Shown piece after piece: positions 23,621 to 35,944 of a stretch of DNA of 64,000 bases (position 1 is the first letter of the stretch; every line of letters starts with the position of its first letter). A program made the translations under genes and the position numbers. The notes beneath the pieces are model-generated. The model had not been told where the DNA came from, did not search any database, and saw nothing but the letters and a program-made list of their open reading frames with translations. Source of the stretch: Stomorhina lunata (Eukaryota > Arthropoda > Insecta > Diptera > Rhiniidae); the NCBI GenBank assembly GCA_933228675.1, contig OW121743.1, positions 112,639,781 through 112,703,780 of the forward strand, written 5' to 3'.

Positions 23621-26165
23621 AAAGTAAATAGTAAATTTTCGAAAAATTTCCTATAAATGGTAAAATTAAGAAAAATTTCCTAAAAATAGTCAAATTTCCT
23701 ATAAATAGTAAATTTTCGAAAAATTTCCTATAAATAGTAAATTTTCGAAAAATTTACTATAAGTAGTAAATTTTCGAAAAATTTCCTATAAATAGTAAAT
23801 TTTCGAAAAATTTCCTATAAACAGTAAATTTTTGAAAAATTTCCTATAAATAGTAAAATTTTTGAAAAATTTCCTATAAGTAGAAAATTTTCAAAAAATT
23901 TCGTATAAATAATAAATTTTCGAAAAATTTCTTATAAATACTAATTTTTCGAATAATTTTCTATAAATAATATATTTTCGAAAAAATCCTATTAATAGTA
24001 AATTTTCGAAAAATTTCCTATAAATAGTAAATTTTCGAAAAATTTCCTATAAATTGTAAATTTTCGAAAAATTTCCCATAAATAGTAAATTTTTGAAAAA
24101 TTTCCTATAAAAAGTAAATTTTCGAAAAATTTGCTATAAATAGTAAATTTTTGAAAAATTTCCTATAAATAGTGAATTTTCGAAAAATTTCCGATAAATA
24201 GTCAATTTTCGAAAAATTTTTTATAAATAGTAAATTTTCGTAAAATTTTCTATAAATAGTAAATTTTCGAAAAATTTTCAATAAATAGCAAATTTTCGAA
24301 AAATTTCCTGAAGTAAGTAAATTTTCGAAAATTTCCTATAAATACTAAATTTTCGAATATTTCCAGTAAATAGTAAATTTTGGAAAAATATCCTTTAAAT
24401 AGTAAAATTTCGAAAAATTTTCCTATAAATAGTAGTTTTTTTGAAAATTTTCTGTAAAAGTAAATTTTCGAAAAATTTCCTATTAATAGTAAATTTTCGA
24501 AAAATTTTCTATAAATAGTAAATTTTCGAAAAATTTCCTATAAATAGTAAATTTTCGAAAAAATTCTTATAAATAGTAAATTTTTGAAAAATTTCCTATA
24601 AATAGTAAATTTTCGAAAAATTTCCTTTAACTATGAAATTTTTGAAATATTTCCTATAAATAGTAAAATTTGCAAAAATTTCCTATAAATAGTAAATTTT
24701 TGAAAAATTTCCTTTAAATAGAATATTTTCGAAAAAATTTCCTATAAATAGTAAATTTTCGAAAAATTTCTATAAGTAGTCAAATTTCGAAAAAATTTCT
24801 TATATATAGTAAATTTTCGAAAAATTTCCTGTAAATAGTAAAATTCCTATAAATGGTAAATTTTCGAAAAATTTCCTATAAATAGTAATATTTTTGAAAA
24901 ATTTCTTATAAATAGAAAATTTTCAAAAAATTTCCTATAAATAATAAATTTTCGAAAAAATCCTATTAATAGTAAATTTTTGAAAAATTTCCTATAAATA
25001 GTAAGTTTTCAAAAAATTTCCTATAAATTGTAAATTTTTGAAAAATTTCCTATAAATAGTAAATTTTTGAAAAATTTTAAAAAGTAATTATTTACTTTCC
25101 TGTTAAAAGTAAAAAATTCAAAAATAGTAAATTTTTGAAAAATTTCCTATAAATAGTAATTTTAAAAAAAATTCCTATAAATAGTCAAATTTCGAAAAAT
25201 TTCCTATAAATAGTAAATTTTCGAAAAATTTCCTATAACTAGAAAATTTTCAAAAAATTTACTATAAATAATAAATTTTCGAAAAATTTCCTATAAATAC
25301 TAATTTTTGAATAATTTTCTATAAATTGTATATTTTCGAAAAAATCCTATTAATAGTAAATTTTCGAAAAATTTGCTATAAATAGTAAATTTTCGAAAAA
25401 TTTCCTATAAATAATAAATTTTCGAAAAGTTTTTCATAAATAGTAAATTTTGGAAAAATTTCTAATAAAAAGAAAAATTTCGGAAATTTTCCTATAAATA
25501 GTAAAATTTCGAACAATTTTCTATAAATAGTAAATTTTCGAAAACTTTCCTATAAATGGTAAATTTTTGAAAAATTTCCTATAAATAGTAAAATTTTCAA
25601 AAAATTTCCTATAAATAATAAATTTTCGAAAAATTTCTCATAAATACTAATTTTTCGAATAATTTTCTATTAATAATATATTTTCGAATAAACCCTATTA
25701 ATAGTACATTTTCGAAAAATTTCCTATAAATAGTAAGTTTTCGAAAAATTTCCTATAAATTGTAAATTTTGGAAAAATTTCCTATAAATAGTTAATTTTT
25801 TAAATAGTAAATTTTCAAAAAAAAATCCTATAAATAGTAAATTTTCGAAAAATTTCTTATAAATATTAAAATTTCGAACAATTTTCTATAAATAGTAAAA
25901 TTTCGAAAATTTGTCTATAAATAGTAAATTTTCGAAAAATTTCCTATAAATAGCAAATTTTCGAAAAATTTCCTTTAAATAGTCAATTTTTGAAAAATTT
26001 CTTAGAAATAGTCAATTTTCGTAAAAATTTCTATAAATAATAAATTGTCGAAAATTTCTTATGAATATTAAATTGCCAAAAATTTTCTATAAATGGTAAA
26101 TTTTTTTAAAGTTTCCTATTGACAGTAAATGTTCGAAAAATTTCCTAGAAATAGTAAATTTTTGG
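23621..26165 (+). repeat. 29-bp minisatellite (AGTAAATTTTCGAAAAATTT family), plus orientation
   Basis: About 85 units with a 29-bp period: AGTAAATTTTCGAAAAATTT then CCTATAAAT. The core TTTTCGAAAA is a perfect palindrome. It is related to the preceding 31-bp family through GAAAAATTTCCTATAAA. Variants with TTTTTGAAAA, losing the CpG, are common, as decay of a CG would give. A block beginning near 23,880 is partly repeated near 24,920 and 25,240. Confidence 0.95.
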
Positions 26166-27785
26166 TAACATATCAAACACTTATGGTCATCAAAAACGTT
26201 TCATTTTGTTGCACAGTGTTGGCTTGTTTGTTTGTTTTTAAAAATGTTGTTTAGATTTTCTTTTTAAATATTCATGAATTTTTAGTATTATTGCAATTTT
26301 CTTTTTTTTATTTATAATAAAATTATTCTTGAAACAGGCAGATGAATATGGGTTATATAGGTTATATAAAATATATATGCAATTATTTAATTTAAATCAG
26401 AATTATTTCTTTCATTCTTAATATCAATCCAAATGTTAAAATAAATATTTATAAAAACCATAACTCCAGATGCAAATAAAATAAAATATTGTCATGAGAA
26501 TAAAACTTATAAAATAAAACTAGAGCATAAAATTCCAAGTAAAATAGGAAAATATTTTTCTTATGTTATTTCTGTTGCAATGGAGTAAAAAGAAAAGAAG
26601 AACTTAAGCAAAAACTTCTGGTTTCATAAGTCAATGATACTTTGTGCTTCAATGATTCGTAAAATCTCAAATGTAATTTTGACTTGCATGTAAGTTTTTT
26701 TTCTTCATTTTTTTTGTAGCAACTGAAATCGTTCTGGTAGAAAACCCTGTAATAACCAGCTCCAGCTGTAGAGCAATATGCTTTCCCATCATACCCAGTT
26801 AAGGCAGCAGCAACATAAGCAGCTGTTATAAAGTAGTTTGTATGAATTTTTTTTATTATTTGAAATTATAAAAAAATATGAAAAAACAAATAATCTTGTA
26901 TTTTCTTAATATATGCATTAGTTCCCCAGTTTGCTGAAGGAATTTTTTTTAACTCAAGAGTGCAGGAGTTCTTTTGCATAATTTTTGGTGAAAATAAAAA
27001 TTGTTAAGGGAGGGAAAAATCAAAAAGTAGTAAATTTTTGTTGAAGTCATTTCGTATTGTTGGGGATAATGAAATATGAATGAATTATGTATATTTTTTT
27101 AAACTTAGATCTTTATGGAACAGGAATTTTAAAGATTTATAATAAAATATGTGGTCTCAATTATCAAATGTGACGCCAGTACCAAATTTCCTTAAAATTT
27201 CCGAAATAATGTTTCGAGAATAATCATACGTTATCAACAATTCACTCAAAATAATACAATTTATAAGCACTTGCACATTTTTAATATCCTCTTTCAGATT
27301 TATTAAATTTAAAAATATTTTTTTCTTCGAGAACTATAGAAACAATTTAATAAATACGAAAAGAATATTGCCATTGCATCCACTGCTATTGCAATTTTCT
27401 TTGTAGTTTTTTTTGTACTTGAACAAAACTTACTTGAACCACTTGAATACTTATAATTTGAAGCTGCTATTTGGTCAACACGGTCACGTTTTGTTGTTAG
27501 CTGTAAATTAAAATTCCAACACTTTTCCTTGGAAATGTTGGAGAAATGCGAAAGCCACAAGACAGAAATGGAATATGAAGAGGAGATTTAAAGTTGAGGG
27601 GATATTTTCAAGAAGTAAAGAAATCAAGAATTTAAATCTAAAAAAAAATTAAATTGAAATTATTGAAAGATAGATTCGAAATTAAGGATTCGAGTTATTG
27701 TAGCAGATATTCCAGATTGTAAGAAAATCGTATGGAATACTTTTAGGTGCTTCTAGAAAAGTAAAATTCAGATTTTAAGTCTGTA
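26166..27785. other. single-copy spacer, left part
   Basis: Mostly AT-rich non-coding DNA. It includes one clearly GC-richer island at about 26,716-26,832 (listed separately) and an 83-codon reverse frame at 27,309-27,560 without a recognisable domain. Confidence 0.5.
26566..26872 (-). other. unrecognised open frame over a GC-richer island
   Basis: On the minus strand about 100 codons are open without a stop, ending at a TAA at 26,566-26,568. The GC-richer part (26,716-26,832) encodes a small-residue segment including AAYVAAALTGYDG and GYYRVFYQND, after which the frame becomes Lys/Ser-rich. There is no ATG upstream in frame, so if coding it would be an internal exon or a transposon remnant. 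An AACAG that could be an acceptor precedes the segment. On the opposite strand a long polypyrimidine tract ends in TTTTTGTAG at about 26,719, which also looks like an acceptor, but the frame after it closes within about 30 codons. I do not recognise the protein, and a chance frame is quite possible. Confidence 0.15.
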
Positions 27786-28490
27786 TCTCTATATATGTGA
27801 CAGCGCATAGCGAAATGGAACTAAGGGTATTTTGCGCGCATAGAGAAAGGGACCTATGGGAAAAAAATAAGGTAAAAAAATAATATTTAAATCTTTAAAA
27901 TGACTCTCCTAAGCAAGGTCTTACAAATTAATGTTTGTCTGTCTGTATGTCCTTTATAGAATAGTTAACTACGCATTTGATCACTATGATCGTAAGAAAA
28001 GTTTTTGCGGATGAGCCGACAAATATTAATATTTTTGTATGACCAAGTTCCGACAGGTGGCGCCACTGAAAATAGCTTTAAGTTAATTACATCGTAAACT
28101 GTGGAGTTGATTATGCTATGATCTTTAGCAGAGTTGTTGCATGAGCCGACAAAAGTTTCTAAGTTGGTATGACAAATTTCCGACAGGTGGCGCCACTGAA
28201 AATTACTCAAAATGAACTAAAGCGTAAACTTTGCATCTGATCATCCTATGATCTTTACCGAAGGTCTTGAGCTGGAGTCAACATAGGTATCTAGATATGT
28301 GCTAATTATTTCCGATAGATGTCGCCAAAAATTCGTCAACATATATTGAAACGTAAACAATCCTTTTGATCATGTGTTGGTCGGAAAAAATCAATAAAAT
28401 TGTTAAAAATTAATTAGATATTTGTGTTATGTTTTTCCTTCAAAGTTATTTTAGTTGGTTACAGGATACAAGGCAGGGTATAGCTAGTTT
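27786..28490 (+). mobile_element. Helitron-like non-autonomous element A
   Basis: This begins TCTCTATATATGTGACAGCG and ends with an ATAC...GTAT mini-hairpin followed by GCTAGT. That fits the 5'-TC and 3'-hairpin-CTRR(T) pattern of Helitrons. The centre is four tandem units of about 130 bp, starting near 27,964, 28,094, 28,224 and 28,353. Each contains GTAAACT, TTTGATCA, GAGCCGAC and CCGACAGGTGGCGCCACTG. Central tandem repeats are typical of small insect Helitrons of the DINE/HINE kind. There is no Rep/helicase frame, so it is non-autonomous. The same central repeat recurs at 33.9-34.5 and 35.3-35.8 kb. Confidence 0.5.
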
Positions 28491-28502
28491 AAATATAAGT
28501 TT

Positions 28503-30105
28503 TAATAGGAAATTTTTAAAAAATTTAATTTTTATAGGTAATTTTTCAAAACTTTTCGTTTTATAGAAGATTTTTTTAACAATTTACTGCTTATAGAAAT
28601 TTTTCAAAAATTTACTTTTTATAGGGAATTTTTCAAAAATTTACTTTTGAAAGGAGATTTTTCTAAAATTTACTTTTTATAGGAAATTTTTCAAAAATTC
28701 ACTTTTTATAGCAAATTTTTCAAAAATTTACTTTTTATAGGAAATTTTTAAAAAATTTACTTTTTATAGAAAATTTTCCAAAAATTTACTTTTTATAGTA
28801 AATTTTTCAAAAATTTACTTTTTGTAGGAAATTTTATAAAAATTTTATTTTATAGGAAATTTTTCAAAAATTTACTTTTTATAGTAAATTTTTCAAAAAT
28901 TTACTTTTTATAGGGAATTTTTCAAAAATTTACTTTTTATAGGAAATTTTTCAAAAATTTACTTTTTATAGCAAATTTTTCAAAAATTTACTTTTTATAG
29001 GAAATTTTTCAAAAATTTACTTTTTATAGGATATTTTTCAAAAATTTCCTATAAAAAGTAAATTTTGAAAAATTTCCTATAAAAAGTAAATTTTTGAAAA
29101 ATTTCCTAAAAATAGTAAATTTTTGAAAAATTTCCTAAAAAGTAAATTTTTGAAAAATTTCCTATAAAATTTACTTTTTATAGGAAATTTTTCAAAAATT
29201 TACTTTTTAGGATATTTTTTCAAAAATTTACTATTTTTAGGAAATTTTTCAAAAATTTACTTTTTATAGGAAATTTTTCAAAATTTACTTTTTATAGGAA
29301 ATTTTTCAAAAATTTACTTTTTATAAGAAATTTTTCAAAAATTTACTATTTATAGGAAATTTTTCAAGAATTTACTTTTTATAGGAAATTTTTTATAAAT
29401 TTACTTTTTATAGGAAATTTTTTAAAAATTTACTTTTTATAGGAAATATTTCAAAAATTTTCTTTTTATGGGAAGTTTTTCAAAAATTTACTTTTTATAG
29501 GAAATTTTTCAAAAATTTACTTTTTATAGGAAATTTTTCAAACATTTACTTTTTATAGGAAATTTTTCAAAAACTTACTTTTTATAGGAAATTTTTCAAA
29601 AATTTACTTTTTATAGGAAAATTTTTCAAAAATTTACTTTTTATAGGAAAATTTTTCAAAAATTTACTTTTTATAGGAAATTTTTGAAAAATTTACTTTT
29701 TATAGGAAATTTTTCAAAAATTTACTTTTTATGGGAAGTTTTTCAAAAAATTACTTTTTATAGGAAATTTTTCAAAAATTTACTTTTTATAGGAAATTTT
29801 TCAAAAATTTACTTTTTATAGGAAATTTTTCAAAAATTTTCTTTTTATGGGAAGTTTTTCAAAAAATTACTTTTTATAGGAAATTTTTCAAAAATTTACT
29901 TTTTATAGGAAATTTTTCAAAAATTTTCTTTTTATCGAAAATTTTTCAAAAATTTACTTTTTATAGGGAATTTTTCAAAAAATTACTTTTTATAGGAAAT
30001 TTTTGATAAATTTACTTTTTTTCGGAAATTTACTTTTCATAGGAAATTTTTCAAAAATTTACTTTTTATAGAAATTTTTTCAGAAATATAGTTTTTATAA
30101 GAATA
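28503..30105 (-). repeat. 29-bp minisatellite, inverted copy of the 23.6-26.2 kb family
   Basis: About 54 units with a 29-bp period: TTTTTATAGGAAATTTTTCA then AAAATTTAC. Its reverse complement matches the upstream array except that the CG of the core is TG or TT here. The array is uniform. It starts only 12 bases after the 3' end of Helitron-like element A. Confidence 0.95.
29047..29169 (+). repeat. inverted block inside the 29-bp array
   Basis: About four units in the plus orientation (CCTATAAAAAGTAAATTTTT type) sit within an array that is otherwise entirely in minus orientation. Both junctions, near 29,040 and 29,168, are palindromic and could form hairpins without a loop. Confidence 0.93.
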
Positions 30106-33100
30106 TTTATCAAAATTTTTTGAAACAAAATTTTTCGTCTTATTTGTTTTGAAATTGGATTAACTCCCATACATTTTTCAATTCAAGAGTAAAATTTTTT
30201 CATACAAAACCAAAAATTTTAATATTATTTGTTTTGAAAACAGTTGTAAATGGCTTAACATTTTTCAATTCAAAAAATTAATATTTTAAAATGTTTGTTT
30301 TGAAAGTTGTATAAGTCCTTTCAACCCGCTAAAAAAACGCATTTCTAAATGGTTTTTATAAATTTATTTTTATGAAAGAATAATTATGATAAGTTCTGAT
30401 CAAAATTTAAGATTTACTTAAATTGGTCTCCTATATTTTTAAAAACACTAAAACTCAATTTTAAAAAATGTGATATAAGAAGTAAATCAACAGTAGGTAT
30501 TCCGTTTGACACAACGAAGCAACATAATTTCTTTATTAAGAATCGATCAGTGTAAAGAGTTTAAAAACGTACCACCTTAATTTACATTAATATATTAAAG
30601 CCATTTTGGCTTTTTGATTGAGGTCAATTTACCATTAAATAGTTAAATCATAGTTCAATAGTTCAAAAAAAAATTATAACCAATTACTCATGACCACCAT
30701 CGCGTATGAAAAATATTCAACAAAAATAGCACAAAAAAAAACAATCATACGTCCCCCTGTACTTTTATATAGTTCTTTCACACCAATTCCATTTATTTAG
30801 TATAACAAAGTATTCAAGCAATAATACCGCAAAAAACGCTTAATAAAATTTATTAAAACTCTTTATTTTTTTTTTATAAAAAATAATTGTTTAAGCAAAA
30901 ACCATTAACCAAATTCCCCAATTTTTGATATAAAGAAGTTAAAAAAATAAGAAAATTATTTCGCTCTATTGTTTGCATACCAAAAATAGTATATCCACTT
31001 TTTTTCTTTCTTGATCCCCATTTATTTGCCAATTTAAAAGAGTAATGAAGCCTTTATAAAAAGTCAAGTGATATATAAACATAATAAATTGGAATTCATA
31101 GCTGAGTGTTGGATAATGGAAAAAATGCACACATACTGTTAGCACAAAAAATTTAAAACCAATACAATATTAAACAAATTATTTGTATGCAGGCGAAATT
31201 GCAAAAATTTTTCTTATTTAGTACGGGAAAATTTTTAATAATTGTATAAAATTCATTGACAAAAAAAAAAAAAAAAACAGTTTTAATCTATGTAGATAGA
31301 GTATTGTGGAAATTTATGATAATTTATTAGTTGTTATTTTGTATATTAGGCTGGAACCAAGAAAATACAATTTTGGTTAAAAACTAAAAAATTATAAAAA
31401 TTTCAACAATTTTTGAAATACTAAACTTTGTAAATTTTAAAATTTAGACGAAATTGACTAAAAATCTAAGAACATTATTATGTACTTATTAGTTAATTTG
31501 CTTTTCAAAATTCTGCTTCTCCTCCTAATATTCATCTGATATGCCAAACTGAGAAAAACTATTTAATTTTATTAAATAAAGTTTTAATTTTCGCTGTAGT
31601 TTTATTGCAAAATTTTATGTTTATAATAATTGTGAAAAATATAAAATATGTTTTGCGCAAATACTAAAAAACTCCTGCTTAAATATGCTCACACACACAA
31701 ATATATATGTATTTATCCAAAAAATGCCTGCAAATAAATAAAGTTTAACAAAGTTTTTATGTACATATATATGAACATACGAGTATATGTATAAGAAATG
31801 TGCATTATACAGAGATATATATGAATTATTAACAAATAAAATGAAACAATTTCAAATTAAGCCAAAAATTTGAAAACAAAAAAATTATAAGCACATATTA
31901 TTAGTATTAAAATATTTTAATTAAAAATGTTAGTATAAAAAAATTCGTGTGGTTTTTTAAAAGCTTTCAAGTTTGATTAAGTATAGAGAAATGTATGCAA
32001 TTTTTATTTGAGTTTGTAGAACAATTCATATAATTCAATATTTTAAGATAGATAATTTTATTTAAATATTTTCAGCTGATTATCTTTATAGCCATGACCC
32101 TTTATAAAGCCCCACAAACATGGTCCTAACGCGTTATAATACAATGTTTTAATATTAAAATTTTTGTTCAAAATCTTTTTACAAAAAAGTTTATACTGAA
32201 AATTTGAAAAAAATATGGACAAAAATCAAACAGTTTTGATTTTTTTAAAATCGAATTTTCACTCGAATAGTTTTTGCACTCTTAGAAATTTGAAAAATCT
32301 GAATACAAATTTGAAGTCACAAGACTACAATTATATTGAACTCAAAATCTTAAATGTGCAAGTTGCATTTCTTAGCGTAATTCACTGGCAAATTTAAGAC
32401 ACGTAAACAAATCGATTGAAGCATTTACATTTTTCTCAAATTTCGTCTTCTACTTTGTTCGTTTTAACATTTGGATCTATGTCATTCTTATACGAAATAG
32501 ACACTACACTTGATAAATTAATCCATTGCCCTCTAAATTTTAATTTTGTCACTTCTAATTAGAGACCGGAGATCGTTTTATTTTTTAAATCCATCTAGTA
32601 TAAATATCATTGCCGATGAAAATTTATTTTCATTTCAATCGAAAAATAAAAAAGAGGGATTTATATTTAAAATATAAATATCTCTCATGATGAAAATTTT
32701 TAATATCTATAACGAATAATATCCGAACAGAAAAATATTTTATTGATTGTTTTATTTTTGAACTTCTGCTTTGACTTTGAAAAAATAAAATTTTTATGTT
32801 TTTATTTTTTATGCAATGTTTTAGAACATCGAAGTTAAAGATATTAGTTCTAATGGGAACTATTGGTGGTTTCTTTGATTCGCATCGCTATTTCTAAAAA
32901 AATTAACTTTTAAACGTTTTAAACGCATTTAGACAACGAAAATTTGTTGCCCGAACCCATTTCAATATAAAATTTGCAACATTAATTGAATTTATTGCTA
33001 TTTAAACGTCCTAAAGATGTTTTATACCCGGACAAATACAGAAATAAAATTTGAATTTTTTCTATCAAAATTTATTTTCATCGGATGAAAAAATATGAAA

Positions 33101-33307
33101 ATTTTTTTGAACTGTACTGATTAATATCCCAAACGATTTTTTTATATTTTATTTTCATTGGATTGAAAAAAGAAATAAAATTTTTGAACAAATAAAATTC
33201 AGGAGGGATTTTTAATATGTTTTTAAACTTCAATGATTGTTTTTTTTACAGATTTAAACATGAAAATATTGTTTTAAAAGTATTAATATCAGGTCTCTGC
33301 TTCTAAT
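30106..33307. other. single-copy AT-rich stretch, no gene seen
   Basis: The longest array-free stretch, 3.2 kb. It holds decayed poly-T/poly-A texture, a run of 17 A at 31,261-31,277 and CATATATATGAACATACGAG-type microsatellite text near 31,763. A 60-codon frame at 32,215-32,397 has no recognisable domain. Confidence 0.5.
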
Positions 33308-33403
33308 CTTATATTCTTAAATGAGCAATAATTGTATATATATATATATATATCTTATATTCTTAAACGAGCAATAATTGTATATATATATATATATATA
33401 TAT
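33308..33403 (+). repeat. 46-bp direct duplication with two TA microsatellites
   Basis: CTTATATTCTTAAA followed by GAGCAATAATTG and a TA run occurs at 33,308 and again at 33,354, differing at one base. The TA runs cover 33,335-33,353 and 33,381-33,403. The second run leads directly into Helitron-like element B. Confidence 0.92.
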
Positions 33404-34641
33404 TTGATGTATAGGTCGAAGAAGAAGGGACTTTTGGAACTTTTACCTCTAAGAGGGTAAAAACGGGTAAAAAGGGGAAAAAATCGAAAACGCTATGTCT
33501 CATAAAGTAATAGGTATAGAAACAAAATTAAAATTACGTTTTAAACAGCTTTGAAAATAAGCGGACAGGTGTTTGGTACTTTTTTGAAACTATGTCCGAT
33601 AGGGGGTAAAAAAGGGTGAAAATAGTTTTTTTGGCACCTTTTTAACCCACTCTTATATTTTAAACTAAAGAATATAGAAAGAAACTTGGTACTGCAATCA
33701 ATAGATGTTAAAAAAACATGAAACACGTATTTGGTACTTTTTTGATTTTGGAGCCAAAATGGGTAAAAAAGGGATAAAATGATAACTTAACATCTCCAAA
33801 GTAATATGAATAGGAACATTATACATTATGTTAAATGCGTTTTAAAAAAATGTACCGAATTCAATTGGCACCAAAAAAGTACCAAATATACATATGGAAC
33901 TTTTAGAAATTAGGGAATAAAAAGGGGGAAAAATTAGTATTATTTTAAACAAATGAATGTTTGTCTGTATGTATGTTCTTTATAGAATAGTAAACTGTGA
34001 ATTTGATTGTGTTATGCTCTTTAGCGAAGATGTTGCGAATAAGCCGGCGAAGGTTTTAAAGTTGATAAGACTAATTTCCGACAGATGGCGCCACTGAAAA
34101 TTACTAAAAATTAATTAAATCGTAAACTGTACATTTGATCATGCTATGATCTTTAGCAAAGTTGTGGCGCATGAGCCGACGAAGGCTTTTTAGTTGGTAT
34201 GAATAATTTCCGACAGGTGGCGCTACAGAAACTTACTCAAAGTCAATTTAATCGTATGCTGTACATTTAATCATGCTATAATCTTCAGCAAAGTTGTTAC
34301 GGATAAGCCGAAGAAGGTTTATGAATGGGAATGAGCAAAGTCCGACAGGTGGCGCCACAGAAAACTACTCAAAATGAAATAAATCGTAAACTGTGCATTT
34401 GATCAGACTATAATCTTTAGCAAAGTTGTTGCGCATGAGTCGACAGAGGTTTCTGTTGATATGAATAATTTCCAAAATTATTCAAAATGAGTTAAAATGT
34501 AAACTATGCAAACTATGTGTTGGTTGGACAAAATAAATCAAATAATTTATTTTAGCACTTTATAATATAAAATATATAAAAACTTTAAAATTTTCCTCAA
34601 AATGCTTATCATAAAGCTTCGAGCAAGGCTCGGTCTACCAG

Positions 34642-34645
<4 letters not shown>
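33404..34645 (+). mobile_element. Helitron-like non-autonomous element B
   Basis: Starts inside a TA run at GATGTATAGGTCGAAGAAG. Its 5' part carries several GGTAAAAAGGG and TTTGGTACTTTTTTG motifs. Units of about 132 bp then begin near 33,990, 34,122, 34,254 and 34,386, plus a short one near 34,498, each with CCGACAGGTGGCGC or a close relative. Near the end, GAGCAAGGCTC is a hairpin before GTCTACCAGGTAC. Compared with element C it keeps 48 bases near 33,621-33,668 that C lacks. No protein-coding frame was found; the 61-codon reverse frame at 33,541 lies wholly within the repeat. Confidence 0.5.

Positions 34646-34727
<82 letters not shown>
34646..34727. repeat. (TA)41 microsatellite
   Basis: An uninterrupted run of 41 TA dinucleotides between the end of element B and the start of element C. 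Long pure TA runs can extrude as cruciforms and are prone to length change. Confidence 0.98.
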
Positions 34728-34732
<5 letters not shown>

Positions 34733-35840
34733 GCTATCTCGAAAACGGCTCTAACGATTTTGATAAAATTTGGACAGTGGGTATCTATTTTGATGTATAG
34801 GTCGAAGAAGAAGGGACTTTTGGAACTTTTACCTCTAAGAGGGTAAAAACGGGTAAAAAGGGGAAAAAATCGAAAACGCTATGTCTCCTAAAGTAATAGG
34901 TATAGACACAAAATTAAAATTACGTTTTAAACAGCTATGAAAATAAGCGGACAGGTGTTTGGTACTTTTTTGAAACTATGTCCGATAGGGAGTAAAAAAG
35001 GGTGAAAAAGAATATAGAAAGAAACTTGGTACTGCAATCAATAGATGTAAAAAAAAACATGAAACACGTATTTGGTACGTTTTTGATTTTGGAGCCAAAA
35101 TGGGTAAAAAAGGGATAAAATGATAACTTAACATCTCCAAAGTAATATGAATAGGAACATTATACATTATGTTAAATGCGTTTTAAAAAAATGTACCGAA
35201 TTCAATTCGCACCAAAAAAGTACCAAATATACATATGGAACTTTTAGAAATTAGGGAATAAAAAGGGGGAAAAATTAGTATTATTTTAAACAAATTAATG
35301 TTTGTCTGTATGTATGTTCTTTATAGAATAGTAAACTGTGAATTTGATTGTGTTATGCTCTTTAGCGAAGATGTTGCGGATAAGGTTTTAAAGTTGACAG
35401 ATGGCGACAGATGGCGCCACTGAAAATTACTAAAAAATAATTAAATCGTAAACTGTACATTTGATCATGCTATGATCTTTAGCAAAGTTGTAGCGCATGA
35501 GCCGACGAAGGCTTTTTAGTTGGTATGAATAATTTCCGACAGGTGGCGCTACAGAAACTTACTCAAAGTCAATTTAATCGTAATCTGTACATTTAATCAT
35601 GCTACAATCTTTAGCAAAGTTGTTGCACATGAGCCGACGAAGGTTTCTTAGTTGGTATGAAGAAATTTCGACAGGTGGCGCTACTGAAATTTACTCAAAG
35701 TCAATTTAATCGTATGCTGTACATTTAATCATGCTATAATCTTCAGCAAAGTTGTTACGGATAAGCCGAAGAAGGTTCATGAATTGGAATAAGCAAAGTC
35801 CGACAGGTGGCGCCACAGAAAACTACTCAAAATGAACTAC
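34728..35840 (+). mobile_element. Helitron-like non-autonomous element C
   Basis: Begins GAATGGCTATCTCGAAAACG after the TA run and then repeats element B from GATGTATAGG at 34,792 (offset 1386 from B). Internal units start near 35,331, 35,448, 35,580 and 35,712. One extra ~130-bp unit (about 35,585-35,711) is present relative to B, and the first unit has lost bases at about 35,385-35,400. The 3' hairpin end seen in B is missing; the element stops near 35,840 at ACTACTAGTACTTAATGG. It is truncated or joined to the next element. Confidence 0.48.
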
Positions 35841-35944
35841 TAGTACTTAATGGCTACAAAAATTTGAAGCACCTTTTTTTCTATTTTTTAACTTTTTTTT
35901 TGCATATTTTTCGGCCGCCTTAAGACATTTCAAAAAGGATCTTT

